Shown here: piece by piece, positions 56,217 through 64,000 of the stretch
Layout of the letters: the number at the start of each line of letters is the position of its first letter
Numbering within the stretch: the stretch's first letter is position 1
Assembly (NCBI GenBank): GCA_963978905.1
Contig: OZ022260.1
Location: 47,451,551-47,515,550 of the forward strand
Reading direction: 5' to 3'
Length of the DNA: 64,000 nt
Origin: Trichostrongylus colubriformis
Lineage: Eukaryota; Nematoda; Chromadorea; Rhabditida; Trichostrongylidae
The notes under the pieces: model-generated
Database searches by the model: none
Seen by the model: the letters and a program-made list of their open reading frames with translations, nothing else
What the model was told of the DNA's origin: nothing
Position numbers and translations under genes: made by a program

Positions 56217-58624
56217 GCGGTTTTACTTTTATGAAGCAGTTCAGTAAGCAATTCATTATCTTCTATTACAAAACAAATTTTTATAAAATCGAGAGACTTT
56301 GATGAGTAAAGCTTGAGACCGTGCTAAATCAAAGAATATTTGCTCAAGCAGCTCATCTATTATGTTTTCACTAGCAAAAATTCTCTTCATTCCCACTTCT
56401 TGGCCGATTTAGTTAAGGGTCCTGGACTGCTTTTTATTGCACATTATAATACAGCTATGGCATAGCTGACAAGCCTATGAAAGTGATACTTAAAAGCCCC
56501 ATCAGAAATTTTTAGACACCAGATAAAATTATCATGGAAAAAGGTTGATGAAATCATTCGACCCCTTTTTATGGCAAACCCCATACTTTAACCGGAGCAC
56601 GATCCGTCTACACGATCCCTGTTATGAAAATGAGAAATCGAAATATAAATCTTATAGAGCTCGTTGAATCACCGATTCCAAGTTTGGTTTTGTCTAGCCT
56701 AGAAGGGGTGAGTAGGTCATAGGAAAGGGTCGTATTGGGTGGAAAAATCGTATTCGATAAGCCTTAGGAATCCTGAAGAGGCCACTGTTTTTCAAGCGAG
56801 TTGTCTATTGGAGGTAGGCTACTGTTTTAGTGATTTGGTTTGTCTGCTCGGAGGCTATCAAGTGTTTAAAAAAGTCGTTAGTCGATAATCACATTTTATA
56901 TTAGCTAGACTTCGTGATGGGCGATCCATTCCCCACCTTTTTTAGTGTTTTGAGAATCCCTTTCACTTCCTCGCACACATCAATTGGCGATGATTATCGG
57001 TTATGTGGGGCTATGCATCACACCATTTGCGATGCAAAGTGACCTGACCTATGAGCTGTCCTTCGGTGCTATCTGTAGCCGATTTCAGCGCTCTCGGCCA
57101 AATAGCGGCCTCGTCCAAGTTTTTGCCGCCTGTCTAGTCATTCGCATTTGATATACGGTTCATGGTCAGTTCGCCGTCGTTCATCGCAAGTTCTCTTCGA
57201 TTGAATCTTGCGAATTCTCCAGTACATGGCCTTATACTTTGTTTAATTCTTAGGTTCAAAGTCATTTTTGTGAAATTCGGAAATTATTTTTGATGGTTTT
57301 TAGTTGTTCCTCTTCTCTATTCCTGAACAGATGATTTGTTAAAGGTCGCAGACAAAGTGAACGGATGGAACAGTTTGAAAGATAGAGTTTTCTGCCTGTA
57401 ACTGGTGGACACCTTTGTGAACCTGGGCTTAGCACTTTAACTTTGTTGTCCCACCTTCATATAGCATGTACAACGATTGAATCTGAGTGATTTTCGTGAA
57501 TAGATCGAATTAAGTGCATTTGTACAGAACAATTAGGGCTTGACGACACTGCAGCTGCTGATCATCTTCAGTTGCGTTCTGCCGAACTTTGCCTTCGACC
57601 TTTCTCTGACTAATCGATCTTGGGTGGCCACAGTAAAGTCCGAAAAATCATTTTCCTTTTATGAGCTGATAATCGGCAGCAGACAGTCAGACAGGCACTG
57701 ACCAGCAGGCTGTAAAGAACCATCTCTTGTCCACGTTTCATTTCCAATCGATCGGAGGCCTCCCAACTGTTTCTTTTTGGTTTTTTGCCGCTAATCAGAA
57801 CGGGATCTCCCTTTTTGTTTTATTTCCGCGCGAACTTCTATTCTGCTAATTCCCATCATCTTGACACTGATTTTTTAATTTTGGCATTGACAGTATAAAA
57901 CATTGACCGTTTTAGTACCTAATTACATTGACCGTTTTACTAATTCCCATGATTCTGACACTGACTTTTTAATTTTGACATTGACCGTATAAAAGGATCA
58001 TCATTGAAAGGCTGCGACAATAGCGGGGAAAACTGGCGATCCCAAATGTTTCGTTGCAACTCCCATCATACACTTCGTTCCCTTCGAGAAGCCCGTGGCT
58101 TCCTATCAGAGGCTAGACTACCCCAATCTTTGAAGCGTTTTTGACACATATCTTCGTGGGCAACGATCGCCAGACCGTTGGGAGCCTCGAAAAACGCATT
58201 TGTTCGCGCGAACTGTTCATAAAGTTGCAAGGAGGCGAGTGCTCGTGTCTGCAGTAAAAGTAAAGTATACTAAATGAGTGGCCAATTCAGAATCGTGCGT
58301 CAAAACACGCGTGCCACTTAAGCCCAGTTATTAACCAGTTTTGCGAAGGAGTTGCACTTACGGGGTGTAATAGTGATTCGTTCTCAATGCTTTGTTTTCG
58401 CAGTTCAACATAATGACGAGGTTGTCTGACAATCATTCCGCCTTGTGGGACGATGTTGATCAGAGTGCTGATCGAGAACGCTGGAAATTAGCTTAATAAA
58501 TCTGAATCTTCGTTTTATTGCTCAAGTAATTATTTCGAGAAAATTTGGCATTGATCTCATTTATAAGTTCTTACTTCAATTATAATCTATCAACTTCGTA
58601 ATCAGTGTGCAACCAAAATCACAG
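56217..58624. other. Long gene-free stretch
   Basis: 2.4 kb with no open frame worth reporting on either strand. The only structure seen is the short tandem repeat at 57846-57993, listed separately. Confidence 0.5.
57846..57993. repeat. Two-copy direct repeat, period about 100 bp
   Basis: CTAATTCCCATCATCTTGAC, ACTGATTTTTTAATTTTGGC, ATTGACAGTATAAAA is followed about 97 bp later by CTAATTCCCATGATTCTGAC, ACTGACTTTTTAATTTTGAC, ATTGACCGTATAAAA. A short internal unit ACATTGACCGTTTTA also occurs twice between them. Confidence 0.8.
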
Positions 58625-59125
58625 AGAATTAAAGGCACATTTCAGAATTATTGGGATATCACATCTCCTGCCGTGGATGGATAGTTCGACCCAAACCACG
58701 TAGGCTGTACCTTTACCGGGGAGTGGTTGTCAGTTCCTAGAGCGTGCAGAGCCGAAGAATCTAGCGCAACAGCTCGGTCCCGCCCATCCCAGCCGGGGGT
58801 GTGCTGCAAGTGTTCCGGTGCCTAGTGTGGGGTCAGGTCACTCAGTAGTGGATTTACTTCACGAGGCGATTGGTTTACTGCCAATTTCAAGATCTTGGCT
58901 AGTAGCTGGTCTACCCATGTCAAAGATAAGAGTCGAAGAGTCAAGACAGATCCCCGGCTGGGGTGGGCGGGGCCAAGCTGTTGCGCTAGATTCTTTGGCT
59001 CTGCGCGCTTCAGGAACTGACACCCACGCCTCGGTAAAGGTACAGCCTATGTGGCTTGTGTCGAACTGTCCATCCACGGCAGGAGATGTGATATCCCATT
59101 AATTTCTGGAATGTGCCTTTAACCA
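58625..59125. mobile_element. Foldback (hairpin) element with about 170 bp arms
   Basis: The left arm (about 58627-58799) begins TTAAAGGCACATTTCAGAAT, then GGGATATCACATCTCCTGCC, GTGGATGGATAGTTCGACC, AGGCTGTACCTTTACCGGGG, GCAGAGCCGAAGAATCTAGC, GCAACAGCTCGGTCCCGCCC. The right arm (about 58952-59122) is the inverse of nearly every word. Arm identity by eye is close to 90%. The loop is about 150 bp. No coding capacity beyond frames created by the arms. Confidence 0.87.
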
Positions 59126-59559
59126 AAAACGACAAATCACACAAAATGACTGACTACTAGAAAGACTAGAGGTGGTGCACATGTTGGTAACGAGATCAAG
59201 AATATTTTTTAACCTGCCCATGTTTTGTAACGATCACTTTCGAAGGTCTTAGTGAGTAGGAATCCATGAACACACAAGTGACAAAGACGAGGGGGGATGC
59301 CAGTGGCAGCTTTTCGTGGTTTTCATCGCTGCTTTGCTGTGTTATAGTAATGAGGTAAAGGTAATGAAATATTATAGTAATGAGGATCATTGTCATTTGA
59401 GGTACATATCACACATTTTTTATTTTATTAGGCCTGGGTTTTCGATGTAAAAATATCAGGCTTCGAAGGGGTTTAATCTTCAATCAAATAAAGTGTTTAT
59501 CATCCACACTTAACCTTTGTGACCATGATTTCCCTATGGTTTCCCATCACTACACATTC
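59126..59559. other. Spacer, no gene seen
   Basis: Contains a small direct repeat TTATAGTAATGAGG at about 59342 and 59372. Confidence 0.4.
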
Positions 59560-59857
59560 ATAATGGGTCATCCCCTATCCGATGGCGCTTTTTTTCAAAG
59601 AAAATTTATTCTTATGAAGTCACGAGTTTATCTAGAATGTTATAGATCATCCGAAAGGTTTTCATCTGCTCTACAAAAGAGCTACGCTCCATTTCTAAGG
59701 GTTCTAGAATGGAGCCGATTTTCAGGTTGGTGAAGTAGAAGATTTAGTAGGAAAAAAAACCGTCGAAACAGGCAATTAATCAAAACACTATATTTCGTTA
59801 GGTAGAATAAATCAATCATGTGTCTCGTGCTTGGCCCAACCTCTTCTACAGGTTTTA

Positions 59858-60760
59858 TTAGGTTGGCTGATAAATTCCTGGACACTTCGAGACGTTTTTT
59901 ATTTTTATAACTTTATTTTGGAACAACTTATAATCAATCAACAAGATATTCACCATTATTATCAGTAACCTTCTGCCATCGCTCTGGCAACCTTTCAATT
60001 CCATTCATCCAGAACTGTGCAGACTGCGACGCTATAAAGTCGTTGGTCGCGATTTTGAGGTCCTCCTCTTTTTCGAACTGCTTGTCCTTCAGATATGTTT
60101 TGAGAAGGGAGAATAAACGGTAATCAGATGGGGCGAGGTCCGGGGAATTCGGAATATTACTCAGTAATTCTTTCCTGCGTGGACGGCTGAGAAGGGATTC
60201 CTCAATGGACAACCTTGACTGTTTGTTGCTGTCAGACAGCACGTGGGGTGGCCATGTGGACAGAACATTCCTATATCCCAAGCGAGAGAGATGCAGTTCA
60301 ACTGTATGGTGTATGCATCCAAGCATCTGAGACAAATGTCTTGTGCTGACCGTTGGGTTCTCTTGAACTGCTTGCACGAGGCGCTAGTCGTCGTATTCAA
60401 CAGGGCGTCCAGTATGTTGTTGGTCGGCCAGGCTCGTATATCCAGAACGAAAGCGTTCGAACCAAACATCAACGGTGGACTTGAAAGTAGTTTGTGGCCC
60501 GAACGCAGCGTTGATGTTTTCGGCCGCCTTCCTCGTAGAACTTCCACGGCGGAACTCGTACAAGTAGAGCGTCCGAGGAGCTACCTTTTCCATTTTAAAC
60601 AGAAATGATCTTCTAGACAAGCTCCGGCCCTTATATACCTATGTGGGGGAACATTGGAGAACACTGTTCAACAGGGCCGAACATGAAAAGATGAGCATTC
60701 AATCGACGCATTATAGATCAAAATGTTTTGAAGTGTCCAGGAACTTATCAGCCAACCTAA
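59858..60760 (-). mobile_element. Mariner element, internally deleted, 903 bp
   Basis: The left end TTAGGTTGGCTGATAAATTC (then CTGGACACTTC) and the inverse of the right end TTAGGTTGGCTGATAAGTTC (then CTGGACACTTC) match at all but one of about 31 bases. TA flanks both ends. Full mariners are about 1.3 kb; this one keeps both ends but lacks about 400 bp of the middle of its transposase gene, carried on the minus strand. Confidence 0.93.
59934..60620 (-). pseudogene. Mariner transposase with catalytic core deleted and one nonsense codon
   Basis: One minus-strand frame runs through the element with a single TAG at 60384-60386. The N-terminal part carries the helix-turn-helix FRRGSSTRKAAENINAAFGP and TVDVWFERFRSGYTSLADQQ, then HTGRPVEYDD and the stop. 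After it, in the same frame: VQENPTVSTRHLSQMLGCIH, HTVELHLSRLGYRNVLSTWP, HVLSDSNKQSRLSIEESLLS, directly followed by PNSPDLAPSDYRLFSLLKTY and the end ERWQKVTDNNGEYLVD. The block with the first two catalytic aspartates (CDEKW and HDNARPH types) is missing; only the third, in SPDLAPSDY, remains. It cannot be catalytic, though the end-binding domain is largely intact. Confidence 0.9.
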
Positions 60761-60975
60761 TAATAGCTGATTGATCAAGAGGTCGTGTCGCTCTTTCTCC
60801 AAATTTGCTTTTTACGCCGCGATTCAATTTTTGTTCAGTTTTTCGATTCAAAACAAGAAATTTTTCTCAGAAACGTTGAGAAAAGAGAGTGAGTAGGGAG
60901 AGGACACATTATTAACCGAATTCCTTGAATTTCTGCTGAAATTAATAATTTGTGAAGTAACTTCAACTGGACCCC

Positions 60976-61368
60976 TAGTGCACCGTTTTAGCCTGTTTCA
61001 CAGCGAAAATCGAAGTGGAACGTAATCTTGATAAAGCAGAGAAATCCGTGCGATCTATGTATAGCAACGCATAACAGAATAGAGGTGAAATTTTGGTGTG
61101 GATAAATTTCCATCTGAAAATGGTTATTGGAAAAGAGGGCGAAGACACTGCTCGATCAACCAATCTGTGGAACAGGCAGAAGAGGACGGAGCTAAATACG
61201 GGATACATGATTGGTTGATTTTCCCTATATGGTATACTATAGTGATTGAATGCATCACCGGCTTGGTCAGTTCCTGTCGACTGTACTACCACTTCACCAG
61301 TCTGAAAATATGAAACTCAAAAATTGTATATACTTCTTTGTAAAGCAGTTATCTCACCCTATGTATAC
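60976..61368. other. Spacer, no gene seen
   Basis: Overlapping frames on both strands at 60975-61313 without family signal. Confidence 0.4.
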
Positions 61369-61830
61369 AGGGTGGGGCAAAATCACGGAAACTAGGTGGG
61401 GGGACGGGATTTTGGCCCCGGAGGCGCTTTTCGGTGTTGAAAAGCTCGCACTTATTTTATTTGATTCAGTGCAATCTTCTCTACTAGCCAGCACAAATAA
61501 AATTTATCTTTGATCCAAATTGGCGAGGCCACCCCCTCACCGCTCTTCCATCATCGACCTGCACCGTCAAGCATTCCGAGCGGTCGACATCTCCCATTGT
61601 CTGAAGGTACCACAAAGTTTTGTGTCGAAAACAGTCGCAAGTTTACGGGAAGCATCATTACGGTACGGTTCGAACACCCTTAGGCTCCCAGATCGCAATG
61701 TAGATCATTATCTATCTGGTGCATGTACAGTAATTTGCTGTTCCGTCGTCATTTCTGCGCGATTGTTTGCAGTTTCGTTAGTAGCTGGCTTGTCCCTGGG
61801 ACTCATCAGATATGCTTTTGATCTTTGATC
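61369..61830 (+). pseudogene. Tc1/mariner-type transposase N-terminal fragment
   Basis: ACAGGGTGGGGCAAAATCAC at 61369 looks like a transposon end. From 61520 the plus strand reads RSSIIDLHRQAFRAVDISHC, LKVPQSFVSKTVASLREASL, the helix-turn-helix pattern of DNA-binding transposase domains (I-x-L-H-x-Q-G/A-x-x-x-x-x-I-x-x-x-L-x-V-x-x-S-x-V-S-x-T). The frame degrades after RLPDRNVDHY and stops near 61828. No catalytic domain and no second end were found. It lies directly upstream of the aminotransferase start. Confidence 0.6.
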
Positions 61831-61836
61831 ACTTTC

Positions 61837-61838
61837 AG
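61837..61838 (+). promoter_or_regulatory. Probable spliced-leader acceptor of phosphoserine aminotransferase
   Basis: CACTTTCAG ends two bases before the ATG at 61841, a typical nematode trans-splice arrangement. Confidence 0.55.
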
Positions 61839-61840
61839 CA

Positions 61841-64000
61841 ATGACAGTGAGAAAAATCAACTTCGGAGCTGGCCCGGCAAAAATCCCAGAAGAGGTCAGT
61901 TCGCGAGCCCTGATTCTGCAATCCACTTAACTGTCTAACTCTACTAAAAGATGGGAGGTTTATAGGTTTTGCTGAAAATGCGCGATGAATTGACCAATTT
62001 CAATGGAACAGGCATTAGCATCCTTGGTGAGTCGTCAGTTTGTTGTGTAAACATCCTGGTCGCTTTTTCATTATGGATTTTTCAGAGATGTCTCACCGTT
62101 CCAAAGAATTCGCAAGCGTACTTCAGGAAACCAAACAGCTACTGCGGCAGTTAATGTAGGTCTAGCAATGGCCACCTTCGTACTCCACGGTTATGCTGGT
62201 GACAGGGCGTGGTTGCATTCACGAGCTCCACGGTTATGCTGGTGACAGGGCGTGGTTGCATTCACGAGCAGCGAGGACAATGACAGGGGCAGGGTAGGGG
62301 TCGATTGGTCGAATTTTCGCTTTGCGGCGTCGCACTCGCGGCGCCGTCAGCACGACTTGCTGCAGTCGGTTGGAATTCCGCACAGTATGCATTGGGCTGG
62401 TATCGTGAGGGACCATCAAAGATTGCAGGTAGGAAGCTTCGAAAGTCCTTATAAGTGGTGGTTGTTGCCGTTTCAACGGATAAAACTACGAGCAACTCGC
62501 ACTGGCCGCGCGAAAATTCGACCAATCTACAACACACGGGCATAGACGCAGATACAACACGGTTTGCCGTCGGCACTGCAGAGTATGAAAGCAGCCTTTT
62601 ATCCGAAATCCTATCGTTATTTATTGAAGTCGATAATCCCGCATACATATGATGGATCTGTACATTTGTTTTCACAATAGATCTTTATCTAGATTAGTAG
62701 GAACCGATGGTTCTGAACACGTTCTTCTACACGTTTCGTGATTCAGAGAGCTGGAAAGCCAACTTTCTCGGATTTCTCATACTTAGAATCTTTTAGGCTT
62801 CAGAGATCTTTCTAGATGACCGTGGAAGTATTATACATCTTATTTTTACAGGAATATCCCCGAAAACTTTGAGATTCTGTTCATGCAAGGAGGTGGAACG
62901 GGACAGTTTGCAGCGATTCCAATGAACCTCAAGGTAACGTTTGGATAAGATTCAGTAAAATTGCTCCCGGTATTGCCGCCCATGCAATGATTAGAATGCC
63001 ATCGAAAAATCTCGAAAGTTTCCAGGGCGACCATGGGTTCGCTGATTATATCGTGACCGGTGCTTGGTCGAGTAAGGCCGCTGATGAGGCTCGTAAATAT
63101 ATCCATGTGAAGAAGGTAAGAAATAATCTTTATTGAACAAGTTTCGAGAATGAGGAACTGAAGCCTCTGGGAAAATTAAATTATATACATACTATACATG
63201 TGAAAATTGACAGATCCCATAAATTAAGACATGTTTAGTAGTAGAAGCATGTGAGTAAGTCATCGTACTATAAAGGAAAATAGACTATTTCAAACAACAG
63301 AAAAGTATTTTATAAAGAAATTGAAGAATGGAGTAGACTTTGAAGTAATTTTTTTGAGCAAATCCTAGAATATGTTTTTGACCATAGTTATATAGTATTA
63401 CCGCCGTTGCAGTAGTTGACCTTAACCAATCGTATGCTCGTCACGTTAGCCTATAAAGTGGCGTTGTGCGCTGAAAGCCATTACCAGGCTGATGAATAAG
63501 GGTTGATAACCCTTTCAGATCTTTCAATCAGTACTTTATTAAGACACTTCCAATGATCAGGGATCACTGCCAAATTAGTCCAATAACTGATAGTTGAAAG
63601 AAATAAAATTAAAGGATAAAGTTTTTGGCGTAGATAATTTTTTGTGATCCGCCGCGCGTTCTAGTTCCATTCACAATCGTGATGGTAGGTGAAGGCAATT
63701 TGGCCTGTACATACTATAACTTATGGGGGCCAGCCGATCGCCAAGTTAGTGTTTTCATCCTCCCAACAAGACTCAAACCAATTCACCCACTCCGGAAGGC
63801 TGGACGGCCTGAAAGGGCATTGACGCGGGGTTTGGTTCAGCACCATGAAGGTGGGAGTACGTGCCATCTGTCAGGTTATAAACAGCGCAAGGAGTAGGTG
63901 TCGTCAATTGTAGAAGCAACCTTGCCTAGTTTTTGAGGTTCTAGTTTCTGGTAGTTGCTCATTTTCGCTACAGCCTGCAGTGCGAAATTTGTGACAATGT
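61841..64000 (+). CDS. Phosphoserine aminotransferase (5' part; gene continues past the window)
   Basis: Five exons join in phase to 119 residues: 61841-61894, 61966-62026, 62086-62155, 62852-62933, 63026-63115, the last ending at a GTAAG donor. The product starts [20 protein letters not shown], then [126 protein letters not shown] (near residues 75-83, cofactor phosphate contact) and TGAWSSKA are family signatures. The enzyme is PLP-dependent and converts 3-phosphohydroxypyruvate with glutamate to phosphoserine, the second step of serine synthesis, in the cytosol. The PLP lysine lies in exons beyond the window. No exon was found in 63116-64000. Introns 4 and 5 hold repeats. Confidence 0.95.
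62178..62266. repeat. Exact-looking 44-45 bp tandem duplication
   Basis: CTCCACGGTTATGCTGGTGA, CAGGGCGTGGTTGCATTCAC, GAG occurs twice back to back in intron 4 of the aminotransferase gene. The unit contains family B-like words (GGGCGTGG-TGCATTCAC). The identity suggests a recent duplication or an assembly artefact. Confidence 0.85.
62291..62528. mobile_element. Family A MITE (GGGGTCG variant) with foreign insert
   Basis: The left end GGGGTCGATTGGTCGAATTT (then TCGCTTTGCGGCG) faces GCGCGAAAATTCGACCAATC on the right. The family A body is mostly replaced by unrelated sequence from about 62369 to 62490. Located in intron 4 of the aminotransferase gene; a family B-like end (GCAGAGTATGAAAGCAGCCT) follows at about 62577. 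Confidence 0.65.
63116..63609. other. Aminotransferase intron 5 start, nothing else seen
   Basis: AT-rich; no exon, repeat or RNA recognised. Confidence 0.4.
63610..63895 (-). mobile_element. Family D tRNA-like SINE, copy 3
   Basis: Words GGATAAAGTTTTTGGCGTAG, GATCCGCCGCGCGTTCTAGT, TCCATTCACAATCGTGATGG, GGGGCCAGCCGATCGCCAAG, CACCATGAAGGTGGGAGTAC and GTGCCATCTGTCAGGTTATA match the other two copies in order. It lies downstream of exon 5 of the aminotransferase, presumably within the next intron. Confidence 0.68.

Larger units (their letters stand above)
59560..60975. mobile_element. Family C element split by a mariner
   Basis: The left part 59560-59857 and right part 60761-60975 together match 55664-56216 in order: GGGTCAT-CC, CAAAGAAAATTTATTC, TCTGCTCTACAAAAGAG, GGAGCCGATTTTCAGGTTGG, then after the mariner GATTGATCAAGAGGTCGTGT, CGATTCAATTTTTGTTCAGT, ACCGAATTCCTTGAATTTCT. 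The join falls at a TA dinucleotide. Confidence 0.7.

Overview
This window looks like a piece of a nematode nuclear genome, most likely clade V and probably a strongylid such as a hookworm relative. The evidence is short-exon genes with GT-AG introns, acceptor sites placed just upstream of start codons as expected for spliced-leader trans-splicing, a nematode cuticle collagen, and nematode-type APH-1, UNC-11, TAT-5 and NOP58 proteins. No bacterial operon, CRISPR array or ribosomal RNA is present. Species was not determined. Exon boundaries were assembled by hand from reading frame, splice sites and family knowledge, and may be off by one or two bases.

Layout. 1-3807 (minus): clathrin adaptor unc-11/AP180, ten exons, 3' end outside the window. 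3808-14949: gene-free DNA full of short inverted-repeat elements, a satellite and tRNA-like SINE copies. 14950-25568 (plus): a complete 24-exon P4-ATPase flippase of the ATP9/tat-5 type, about 1052 residues, with a terminal-inverted-repeat element inside one intron. 28170-about 31698 (plus): aph-1, the gamma-secretase subunit. 32.2-38.2 kb: a long inverted repeat, a broken mariner tail, a mariner-like MITE, SINEs and one membrane-type orphan exon. 38574-40147 (plus): a complete cuticle collagen of 368 residues with an unusual glycine-rich linker. 42634-44403 (minus): an EF-hand gene with a 13-base first exon and no 3' end found. 47360-50044 (plus): complete NOP58 (nol-58), 493 residues. 50648-51080 and 53128-53319 (minus): 3' exons of an unrecognised acidic protein and a Ly6/ET-module-like exon. 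55.6-61.8 kb: nested transposons, including an internally deleted mariner inserted in an older repeat. 61841 to the right edge (plus): the first five exons of phosphoserine aminotransferase.

The genes are mostly housekeeping functions and form no single pathway: membrane traffic (unc-11, tat-5), intramembrane proteolysis (aph-1), cuticle, snoRNP assembly (nol-58) and serine synthesis. The tat-5/aph-1 neighbourhood matches the arrangement I recall from Caenorhabditis elegans chromosome I. The novel material is the dense, layered repeat landscape: at least eight repeat families, several present in two to seven copies in 64 kb, mostly with mariner-like termini or tRNA-like promoters.
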